This document shows positions 1 through 5,829 of a DNA stretch of 9,560 nucleotides, piece after piece. The notes beneath the pieces are model-generated. The model had not been told where the DNA came from and made no database searches. It saw nothing but the letters and a program-made list of their open reading frames with translations. The first letter of the stretch is position 1. Each line of letters opens with the position of its first letter. A program made the translations under genes and the position numbers. This stretch comes from Pseudomonadota bacterium (GTDB lineage: Bacteria; Pseudomonadota; Alphaproteobacteria; Rhodobacterales; Rhodobacteraceae). The stretch is from NCBI GenBank assembly GCA_027592105.1, contig JAQCLA010000084.1:1-9560 (forward strand), in the 5' to 3' direction.

Positions 1-96
1 ATAAAGATTGCCCAAGGGCGCGGTGCCGAACCCCAGTTCGGTAAAGCGCAGGCCGCCGGTGCCCAACCTGTCCCAATGCCGTGCGCGTTGTGTCAT
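1..96 (-). CDS. Aldo/keto reductase, N-terminal fragment (cut by window edge)
   Basis: Leftward gene of which only the first 32 codons lie in the window. They begin MTQRARHW and contain LRFTELGFGTAPLGNLY. This matches the opening beta-strand of aldo/keto reductases, which sits at the cofactor end of the (beta/alpha)8 barrel. The FGTAPLGNLY wording is most like the branch that includes D-threo-aldose 1-dehydrogenase, L-fucose dehydrogenase and pyridoxal 4-dehydrogenase. Such enzymes oxidise sugars or reduce carbonyls with NAD(P)(H) in the cytoplasm. The ATG at 96-94 is preceded by a strong ribosome binding site, AGGAGGA (111-105), which supports the start. The catalytic Asp-Tyr-Lys-His residues lie outside the window, so activity cannot be judged. 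The gene is transcribed away from the BtpA operon across a shared 106-base control region, which suggests the same pathway and possibly co-regulation (inference). The family call is fairly sure; the exact subgroup is not. Confidence 0.72.
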   Translation of the reverse strand, partial: MTQRARHWDRLGTGGLRFTELGFGTAPLGNLY

Positions 97-119
97 CTGC
101 GCGATCCTCCTGACTGACA

Positions 120-128
120 TGCTAGTAT
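120..128 (+). promoter_or_regulatory. Candidate extended -10 promoter element for the BtpA operon
   Basis: TGCTAGTAT fits the extended -10 pattern TGn-TAnnnT, with 4 of 6 matches to TATAAT. It would start transcription near position 135, leaving a leader of about 70 bases. No -35 hexamer is recognisable at 16-18 bases upstream. The same bases read on the other strand as CATACT, a possible -10 for the aldo/keto reductase. The element is also nearly palindromic (CATGCTAGTATG, 118-129), so it could equally be part of a regulator site. Confidence 0.3.
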
Positions 129-135
129 GAATGAC

Positions 136-150
136 CCTTGGGGGCCAAGG
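136..150. promoter_or_regulatory. Candidate operator, 6-3-6 inverted repeat
   Basis: CCTTGG and CCAAGG form a perfect 6-bp inverted repeat around a GGG spacer. It lies just downstream of the candidate rightward -10 element, at about the expected transcription start. A protein bound here would block the rightward operon and might also affect the leftward gene. The regulator is not in the window. A 15-bp dyad of this kind is short, so chance occurrence in GC-rich DNA remains possible. Confidence 0.3.
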
Positions 151-202
151 AATTCCACGCTAGGCTGCCGCCCAAGACGCGATCCGACATGAAGGGGGGA
201 GC

Positions 203-1015
203 ATGGAACGTTTCAGGCAGGTGTTTGGCACTGCGCGACCGGTGATCGGCATGGTGCATCTGGGCGCAATGCCCGGCGCGCCGCTTTTTGACGCGGGCGG
301 CGGGATCGAGCGGCTGGTGGCTGACGCCCGGGCCGATCTTGCGGCCCTTCAGGCGGCAGGCTTTGACGCGGTGATGTTTGGCAACGAAAATGACCGTCCC
401 TATGAATTCGACGTTGATCGTGCCTCGACCGCCACGATGGCCCATATCATCGGGCGGCTGCGGGGCGACATCCGCGTGCCCTTTGGCGTCAATGTCTTGT
501 GGGATCCCATGTCCACCATCGCCCTTGCTGCCGCCACCGGCGCGGCCTTTGTGCGAGAAATCTTTACCGGCACCTATGCCTCTGACATGGGGCTGTGGAT
601 GCCTGATGCGGGCCGGGCGATGCGCTACCGCGACCGGCTGGGCCGGCGTGATTGCCTGATGCTTTACAATGTCTCGGCCGAATTCGCCGACAGTCTTGAC
701 CGCCGCCCGCTGCCCGACCGGGCGCGCAGCGCGGTCTTTTCGTCGATCCCCGATGCCGTTCTGGTTTCGGGCCAGATCACCGGAGAAGCGGCGGCGCTGT
801 CAGACCTTGAAGCCGTCAAGGCGGTGCTGCCCCATGTTCCGGTGATGGCCAATACCGGGGTCAAGCATGATACGGTGGCCGATGTTCTGCGCGTGGCCGA
901 TGGCTGCGTGGTGGGTTCGGCGCTCAAGGTTGACGGCAACACATGGAACCCGGTCGATCCGGCGCGGGCGGCGGATTTCATGGCGCGGGTGCGCGCCGTG
1001 CGGGGCACGTCATGA
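203..1015 (+). CDS. BtpA/SgcQ-family TIM-barrel protein
   Basis: This 270-residue protein is full length for the BtpA/SgcQ family. Diagnostic stretches run in order: VIGMVHLGAMPGAP (14-27), GFDAVMFGNENDRPY (53-67), PFGVNVLWDP (93-102), FVREIFTGTYASDMGLW (116-132), SGQITGE (189-195), ANTGVKHDT (216-224), and DGCVVGSALKVDG (233-245). The last resembles the phosphate-binding loop seen at the C-terminal end of TIM barrels that act on sugar phosphates (inference). The name comes from a cyanobacterial protein needed for stable photosystem I. Nothing here concerns photosynthesis, and E. coli SgcQ sits in a sugar locus, so a cytoplasmic role in sugar-phosphate metabolism is likelier. No biochemical function can be assigned from sequence. 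It is the first gene of a five-gene operon. Its ATG follows a G-rich ribosome binding site, and its stop overlaps the next start as ATGA. The family assignment is firm; the function is open. Confidence 0.88.
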   Translation: MERFRQVFGTARPVIGMVHLGAMPGAPLFDAGGGIERLVADARADLAALQAAGFDAVMFGNENDRPYEFDVDRASTATMAHIIGRLRGDIRVPFGVNVLWDPMSTIALAAATGAAFVREIFTGTYASDMGLWMPDAGRAMRYRDRLGRRDCLMLYNVSAEFADSLDRRPLPDRARSAVFSSIPDAVLVSGQITGEAAALSDLEAVKAVLPHVPVMANTGVKHDTVADVLRVADGCVVGSALKVDGNTWNPVDPARAADFMARVRAVRGTS

Positions 1016-2115
1016 AGGACCGCATTCGCCAGGATCTGATCGCCCTGATGTTGATCCCCGGCCTTTCCGGCCATGAGGACCGCGTGCGCCGGCATATCGC
1101 CGCCAGCCTGCCGAACCTGCCGCACCCGCCGCGCACCGACCGGCTGGGCAATCTGATCGTGACCATTCCCGGCAACCCGCAGGCGCCATCGGTCATGGTG
1201 TTCACCCATATGGACCAGCTCGGCTTTTTTGTGCGCAAGATCGAGGATGATGGCTTGATCCGGGTCGAACGCATGGGCGGCGTGCCCGAACGGGCGTTGG
1301 CGGCACAGGCGGTGCTGCTGTGTGTCGGTCCCGGCCGTGACGTGCCTGGCATCATCTGCAACAAGAGCCATCACGCCACCTCGCCGGACGAGAAATATCA
1401 CGTCATCAAGGCACCTGATCTGTTGATTGACACCGGCCACGGCTCGCGCGCCGCGGTCGAGGCTGTGGGTGTTCGCATCGGCACGCCCGTGGTCTATCGG
1501 CCCAATGTCCTCGAGATGGGCGGCGACCGGATCGCCGGCACCAGCATCGACGACCGTGCCGGTTGCGCCGTGCTGATCGAGCTGGCCCGCGCCCTTGCCA
1601 CCCGGCAAGGCGGGCCGACCGTGCATCTGGTCTTTTCGGTGCAGGAGGAATTCAACCTGCGCGGTGCGCTGGTCGCCGCCCAGACCCTCAAGCCCGACAT
1701 CGCCATCCAGATCGATCTGATGTTGGCCTGTGACACACCCGACATGGCGTCGCGGGGCGACATGCGGATGGGCGGCGGGCCGGGGATGTCGCTCTATTCC
1801 TTTCACGGGCGCGGTACGCTCAACGGCGTGATCCCGCACCCCGCCGCCGTCCGGCTGATCGAACAGACCGCACAGGCCCAAGTCATCCCCCTTCAGCGCA
1901 GCGCACAGGTGGGTGTTCTGACTGACCTGTCCTATGTGCAGCTTGTGGGCGAGGGGGTGGTTTCGGTCGATCTGGGCTTCCCCTGTCGCTACACCCACTC
2001 GGCGCTTGAGATGTGCGACCTTAATGATCTGGTCGCCTTGGCGCGGCTGCTGGAATGCGCGCTTGCGGGCATCGGTCCCGATTTTGCGCTGTCACGCGAT
2101 GAGGGCACGCCATGA
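1012..2115 (+). CDS. M42-family metallo-aminopeptidase (SgcX/FrvX-like)
   Basis: A 367-residue cytoplasmic enzyme of peptidase family M42 (glutamyl aminopeptidase, also annotated as endoglucanase), normally a di-metal enzyme that forms large tetrahedral assemblies. The expected ligands are present: His66 and Asp68 in THMDQLGF, Asp180 in IDDRAG, catalytic Glu212 with ligand Glu213 in QEEFNLRGA, Asp235 in IQIDLMLACDTPD, and His329 in YTHSALEM. The enzyme therefore looks intact. The usual QEEVGLRGA is slightly altered. A longer reading frame extends upstream to 943, but the ATG at 1012 is preferred: it has GGGG six bases upstream and forms the typical ATGA overlap with the BtpA gene. The next gene also begins in an ATGA overlap. 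E. coli relatives SgcX and FrvX lie in sugar loci, and their true substrates are unsettled. Here it may hydrolyse an amide or peptide-like bond in the imported compound (inference). Confidence 0.88.
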   Translation: MKDRIRQDLIALMLIPGLSGHEDRVRRHIAASLPNLPHPPRTDRLGNLIVTIPGNPQAPSVMVFTHMDQLGFFVRKIEDDGLIRVERMGGVPERALAAQAVLLCVGPGRDVPGIICNKSHHATSPDEKYHVIKAPDLLIDTGHGSRAAVEAVGVRIGTPVVYRPNVLEMGGDRIAGTSIDDRAGCAVLIELARALATRQGGPTVHLVFSVQEEFNLRGALVAAQTLKPDIAIQIDLMLACDTPDMASRGDMRMGGGPGMSLYSFHGRGTLNGVIPHPAAVRLIEQTAQAQVIPLQRSAQVGVLTDLSYVQLVGEGVVSVDLGFPCRYTHSALEMCDLNDLVALARLLECALAGIGPDFALSRDEGTP

Positions 2116-3599
2116 CCTGCACGCTTGGCATCGACATCGGTACCTTCGAATCCAAGGGTGTTCTCGTGGACCAGAACGGCCGGATCCTTGCCGAGGCCCG
2201 CCACCCCCACAAGATGCTGGTCCCACGCCCCGGCTGGGCCGAACATCGCGCCGACGAAGACTGGTGGGGCGATGTGGTGCGTATCACGCGCGCCATTCTG
2301 GCCACGCCGGGCGTGTCGGCGCGCGATATCGCCTGTATCGCCACAAGCGCGATCGGCCCGTGCATGCTGCCGGTCGATGCGGAGGGCGACCCGCTGATGA
2401 ATGGGGTGCTCTATGGCGTGGACACCCGCGCAAGCGCCGAGATCGCGGAACTGACGGGCCGCATCGGTGCCGACACGATCCTTGATCGCTGCGGAAATGC
2501 GCTGACCTCGCAATCGGTCGGGCCAAAGATCTTGTGGCTCAAACGCCATCACCCCGAGATCTTTGCAAAGACCGCCAAGATCCTGACATCGACCAGCCAT
2601 GTGGTTTTCCGTCTGACCGGCGCGCATGTGATCGATCATTACACCGCCGCCAATTTCAGCCCGCTCTATGATGTGGCCACCCAGGATTGGACGACGGCAT
2701 TGGCCGACGACATCATCGGCGCCGACAGACTGCCGCGCCTGATGTGGTCGACCCAGATCGCAGGCCAGGTGACCGAGGTGGCGGCGGCCGAAACCGGGCT
2801 TGTGGCTGGCACACCCGTCACCTGCGGCACCATCGATGCCGCCGCCGAGGCCATCAGCGTGGGCGTACGGCATGCGGGTGACATGATGATGATGTATGGC
2901 TCGACCATCTTCATGATCGCGCTGACAGCCGATCGGGTGCGCGACGCGCGGCTGTGGTATGCGCCATGGCTGTTTCCGGGGGTCCATGCCTCGATGGCGG
3001 GGCTGGCCACAAGCGGCACGCTGACCCATTGGTTTCGCGACCAGATGGCGTGCGACCTTGCCCCGGAAACGGCTTTCGCCACCCTCGCCGAAGAGGCCGC
3101 CGCTTCGCCCGCCTGCGCCAACGGCCTGCTGATGCTGCCCTATTTCTCGGGCGAGCGTACACCGCTGCACGATCCGCTGGCCAAGGGCGCATTCTATGGG
3201 CTGAACCTGACGCATCGGCGGGGCGACATGTATCGCGCCCTGCTCGAAGGCATTGCGATGGGTAGCGCCCATGTCATCGACTGTTACCGCGACGTCGGGC
3301 AGGCGCCGGGGCGGGTCATGGCCGTCGGGGGTGGCACGAAGAACGCCGTCTGGCTGCAATCCACCTCGGATTTCGGGGGGGTGGCGCAAATCCTGTGCGA
3401 CAAGACCCTGGGTGCAAGCTATGGCAACGCTTTTCTGGCGGCCATGGCCGTCGGTTTGGCCGATCCGGCCGATATCGACAGATGGAACCCGGCAGTGCGC
3501 CGCGTCGATCCCGCCGGTGGCCCGGATCACCACAGGCATTATGACCTGTTCCGAAAGCTTTACACCCAGACACGGGACATTGCGCATGCGCTTGGCTGA
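2112..3599 (+). CDS. FGGY-family carbohydrate kinase
   Basis: A 495-residue kinase that transfers phosphate from ATP to a hydroxyl of a sugar or polyol in the cytoplasm. Both FGGY domains are complete. The N-terminal domain starts with the phosphate loop GIDIGTFESKG (6-16), then PGWAEHRADEDWW (40-52) and YGVDTRA (101-107), the usual sugar-contact region. CGTIDAAAEA (238-247) supplies the likely catalytic base Asp242. The C-terminal domain has MMMYGSTIF (259-267), LPYFSGERTPL (342-352), a GLNLTH...RALLEGIAMG stretch (363-384), the adenosine motif VGGGTKNAVWLQ (405-416) and GASYGNAFLAAMAVG (434-448). Length and motifs are closest to the xylulokinase-like FGGY group, but the substrate cannot be fixed. 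The start overlaps the M42 stop as ATGA, with GAGGG six bases upstream. The 3' end overlaps the isomerase gene by 14 bases. A separate kinase makes sense beside an ABC importer, which delivers unphosphorylated substrate. Confidence 0.92.
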   Translation: MTCTLGIDIGTFESKGVLVDQNGRILAEARHPHKMLVPRPGWAEHRADEDWWGDVVRITRAILATPGVSARDIACIATSAIGPCMLPVDAEGDPLMNGVLYGVDTRASAEIAELTGRIGADTILDRCGNALTSQSVGPKILWLKRHHPEIFAKTAKILTSTSHVVFRLTGAHVIDHYTAANFSPLYDVATQDWTTALADDIIGADRLPRLMWSTQIAGQVTEVAAAETGLVAGTPVTCGTIDAAAEAISVGVRHAGDMMMMYGSTIFMIALTADRVRDARLWYAPWLFPGVHASMAGLATSGTLTHWFRDQMACDLAPETAFATLAEEAAASPACANGLLMLPYFSGERTPLHDPLAKGAFYGLNLTHRRGDMYRALLEGIAMGSAHVIDCYRDVGQAPGRVMAVGGGTKNAVWLQSTSDFGGVAQILCDKTLGASYGNAFLAAMAVGLADPADIDRWNPAVRRVDPAGGPDHHRHYDLFRKLYTQTRDIAHALG

Positions 3600-4152
3600 C
3601 GGGGCGCTTTATCAGACGGCTCTGGCCGAACTTGGTGATGTGACGGCGCGCATCACCGCCGCCGAAACGGCGGCGGCATGCGCCTTGATCGCTGATGCGG
3701 GGCAGTTGGTGCTTTACGGCTGTGGCCGCGAGGGGCTTTTGGTGCGAGGCTTTGCCATGCGGCTGCATCATCTGGGGCTGCGCGTGGCCATGCAGGGCGA
3801 CATGGCCTGTCCGCCGGTCGGGCCGGGTGATCTTTTCATCGCATCTGCCGGACCCGGAGAACTGTCGACCGTTACGGCCCTGATGCAGGTGGCGCGCGGG
3901 GCCGGGGCGGATGTGCTGTTCTTGACGGCGGAACCCGCCACGCCCACAGCCCGGCTTGCGACACAGGTTCTGACCATCCCGGCCCAGACCATGGCGCGCG
4001 ATACCGCGCCGGGCGCAAGCACGGTCTTGCCGATGGGTTCGATCTATGAGGGGGCGCTGTTCGTGCTGTTTGAAATCATGGTGCTTCGGCTGCGCGAGCG
4101 GCTTGGCGCAACGCCCGAGGCCATGCGCGCCCGGCACACAAATCTGGAGTGA
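3586..4152 (+). CDS. SIS-domain sugar-phosphate isomerase, 6-phospho-3-hexuloisomerase type
   Basis: A 188-residue single SIS-domain protein, the usual length for HxlB-type 6-phospho-3-hexuloisomerases. Helical N-terminus (1-40), then LVLYGCGREGLLVRGFAMRL (41-60), matching the nucleotide-like fold and sugar-phosphate site. GDLFIASAGPGELSTV (81-96) stands at the position of the phosphate-binding SGSGET loop. The C-terminus GATPEAMRARHTNLE (174-188) is the family's typical ending, normally close to RHANLE. HxlB converts 3-hexulose 6-phosphate to fructose 6-phosphate in the ribulose monophosphate pathway. No HxlA partner is seen here, so a different phosphosugar is likely (inference). The phosphate loop reads SAGPGE rather than SGSGET, which may reflect altered substrate. 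The ATG at 3586 has GGGA eight bases upstream and overlaps the kinase by 14 bases. An in-frame ATG 15 codons earlier has less support. Tight coupling to the kinase suggests the kinase product is its substrate. Confidence 0.82.
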   Translation: MRLADGALYQTALAELGDVTARITAAETAAACALIADAGQLVLYGCGREGLLVRGFAMRLHHLGLRVAMQGDMACPPVGPGDLFIASAGPGELSTVTALMQVARGAGADVLFLTAEPATPTARLATQVLTIPAQTMARDTAPGASTVLPMGSIYEGALFVLFEIMVLRLRERLGATPEAMRARHTNLE

Positions 4153-4156
4153 TCCG

Positions 4157-4906
4157 ATGCGGTTCGAACTTATGCGCCCCTACCAGATCCGCGATACCAT
4201 CGCGCGCGATGTGGCTGTGGTTTTGCCCATCGGTGTGATGGAATATCATGGGGAACACATGGGCGTCGGCATGGATTTGCTGGCTGTGACCCGTGTTCTC
4301 GACAGGCTCGAGGCCGAGGCGCCGGACAAGATCGTGATCTTGCCGCCCTTTGCCTATGGCGCGGCCAGCTATGCCGTCGCCGCCCCCGAAGGCAGCGGCA
4401 CGCTGCATGTGGACGCCGGGCGCATTGCACCGATGGCACAAGAGATGTTTCTTGGTCTTTTGCGCATCGGATTTCGCAATATCCACGGTTTGATCCATCA
4501 CCAGACCGAAAACTTTGCCGCCGGCATGCCAACCGATCTGGCGTTTCGGTTTGCCGGGCGGCAGGCCGTTTTCCAATTTCTCGAAAGCGAACGGGGCGAG
4601 GGGTGGTGGGGCCGAAACGACATGCAAGACTACTATGCCCGCCAGTCTGCGGGCAATGACCCGTTCAACTGGGTGAGTGTGCATCCGCTGATGACGCCCG
4701 AGATCACCGCCATCTATCCCTTTGATCATGCCGGGATCGGGGAGACCTCGCTGATGTTGGCGCTGGCGCCCGATGTGGTCGAAATGGACAGGCTGGCCGC
4801 CAACACCGCCTGGTACACGGCCAGCGCCGTCGAGGCCACGGCAGAGTTGGGCGAACGCGGGGTCGCCGCGATCCTTGCGCATCTGCGGCGGGTGCTTGGG
4901 GTCTGA
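4157..4906 (+). CDS. Creatininase-family metal-dependent hydrolase
   Basis: A 249-residue protein of the creatininase/MftE-like family, which hydrolyses cyclic amides and related bonds with two metal ions. The opening metal region VLPIGVMEYHGEHMGVGMDL (22-41) gives Glu29, His31 and Asp40. The end of the core, DHAGIGETS (190-198), matches the family's HAG-ETS signature with Glu196. The middle signature is odd: where most members have an NGHGGN or NGHYEN sequence, this one reads HHQTEN (114-119). The Glu is kept but Gln stands in the usual His position. The segment PFAYGAASYAVAAPEGSGT (64-82) replaces the familiar YG.S.EH..FPGT. Extra aromatic-rich sequence (149-172, WWGRNDMQDYY) may form the substrate pocket. 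ATG 4157 follows GGAG embedded in the last codons of the isomerase gene, with 4 bases between genes. It is the last gene of the operon. A C-N bond hydrolysis role is plausible; the substrate is unknown. Confidence 0.8.
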   Translation: MRFELMRPYQIRDTIARDVAVVLPIGVMEYHGEHMGVGMDLLAVTRVLDRLEAEAPDKIVILPPFAYGAASYAVAAPEGSGTLHVDAGRIAPMAQEMFLGLLRIGFRNIHGLIHHQTENFAAGMPTDLAFRFAGRQAVFQFLESERGEGWWGRNDMQDYYARQSAGNDPFNWVSVHPLMTPEITAIYPFDHAGIGETSLMLALAPDVVEMDRLAANTAWYTASAVEATAELGERGVAAILAHLRRVLGV

Positions 4907-4910
4907 GACC

Positions 4911-5828
4911 TTATTTGACCGCGCCGGCGGCCATGCCCTTGATGATGTATTTCTCAAGCAAGATGGCCACTAGGATCAGCGGCAAGATCGCGGCCGACGA
5001 CAGCGCCGCCATCGACCACCACGAAATGCCCTGTGAGCCCGTCTGGCTTGCGACCATCACGGGCAAGGTGTTGGCATTGGTCGATGTCAGCAGCGCGGCA
5101 AAGAAATATTCGTTCCACGTCAGCACCAACGACAAGATGAAGGCCGCGACCATACCGGGCAGGGCGATAGGCAAGATGATCGTCACAAAGGCGCCCCAGA
5201 TCGACAGCCCGTCCACCAGCGCGGCTTCCTCCAGCTCGGTCGGGATGGAGCTGAACTGATCGCGCATGATCCAGATGACGATCGGCATCACTGTCAGCGT
5301 GTAAAGCAAGATCAGCCCGATGCGCGTGTCCAGCAGCGCCAGCTCCTTGTAAAGCACAAGGAAAGGCAGGGCGAGCACGACGGGTGGCAAGATCAGCTGG
5401 CTGAGGAAGAAAAACGAGATATCCGCGTTCTTCATGAAGCTGAAGCGATAGTTGAACCGGCTCAGCCCATAGGCCGCCATGCTTCCCAAGACCAGCGCCA
5501 GTGCCGACGAACACAGCGCCACGATGACCGAATTCCAGAACCGCTTCAGGAATTCCGCGCGAACCGTGGATTCGGCAAAGATCGTTTCGGGCGACAGGCC
5601 CAGCGACCGCAGGCCCAGCATCTTGGGTTCGAAATCCACCCAAGGCACCAGATTGCCCTGCATCACATCGGGCGCCGCCTTGAACGAGGTCGTCAGCGTC
5701 CAATAGATCGGAAACAGACAGATGAACGCCCAAACCAGCAAGACCGCATAGATCGCCGCCCGGCCAAGGAACCAGCTGGGACGAAAGGCGCGATCGGCGT
5801 CGCTGTCACGAAAAATCTGTTGCGTCAT
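4911..5828 (-). CDS. Carbohydrate ABC transporter permease, MalG type
   Basis: A 305-residue inner-membrane subunit of a sugar-type ABC importer (CUT1-like). Hydrophobic segments lie at about 23-45, 99-121, 136-160, 168-190, 222-245 and 272-293, giving the usual six spans. The cytoplasmic EAA loop that docks on the ATPase is clear: EEAALVDGLSIWGAFVTIILP (200-220). The C-terminus KGMAAGAVK is typical of MalG-like subunits. The family's N-terminal FPIYWTLTTSFK element is at 39-50. The start codon follows the upstream permease stop after a single base, and its ribosome site GAGGT (5839-5835) lies inside that gene's last codons, so translation is coupled. It is the last gene of the leftward import operon and ends 4 bases from the oppositely oriented creatininase gene. 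It would form the channel with the MalF-type partner. Confidence 0.93.
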   Translation of the reverse strand: MTQQIFRDSDADRAFRPSWFLGRAAIYAVLLVWAFICLFPIYWTLTTSFKAAPDVMQGNLVPWVDFEPKMLGLRSLGLSPETIFAESTVRAEFLKRFWNSVIVALCSSALALVLGSMAAYGLSRFNYRFSFMKNADISFFFLSQLILPPVVLALPFLVLYKELALLDTRIGLILLYTLTVMPIVIWIMRDQFSSIPTELEEAALVDGLSIWGAFVTIILPIALPGMVAAFILSLVLTWNEYFFAALLTSTNANTLPVMVASQTGSQGISWWSMAALSSAAILPLILVAILLEKYIIKGMAAGAVK

Positions 5829-5829
5829 C

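Larger units (their letters stand above)
97..202. promoter_or_regulatory. Divergent control region between aldo/keto reductase and BtpA operon
   Basis: 106 non-coding bases hold the start signals for both the leftward reductase and the rightward five-gene operon. Visible elements are an extended -10-like TGCTAGTAT on the plus strand (120-128), a -10-like CATACT on the minus strand (129-124) overlapping it, an inverted repeat CCTTGG-GGG-CCAAGG (136-150), and an adjacent GGAATTCC palindrome (149-156). Ribosome binding sites flank both ends: AGGAGGA for the reductase at 111-105 and a G-rich AAGGGGGG at 192-199 for the operon. No good -35 hexamer is seen in either direction, which would fit promoters that need an activator (inference). 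Confidence 0.55.

Noticed and set aside
943..1011. Upstream extension of the M42 gene to ATG 943
   Set aside because: The added 23 residues are Gly/Arg-rich, lie inside the BtpA gene and match nothing in the family. ATG 1012 has a ribosome site and an ATGA overlap.
203..1015. Photosystem I assembly role for the BtpA-family protein
   Set aside because: That role is known from cyanobacteria only. The neighbours here are sugar kinase, isomerase and importer genes, and no photosynthesis gene is present.
664..1998. A 444-codon open frame on the minus strand
   Set aside because: It is antisense to the BtpA and M42 genes, both of which have clear motifs, and has low-complexity composition typical of shadow frames.
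1989..3587. A 532-codon open frame on the minus strand
   Set aside because: It lies antisense to the FGGY kinase, has no family motifs and is rich in His, Gly and Arg. Long antisense frames arise readily opposite GC-rich genes with strong third-position bias.
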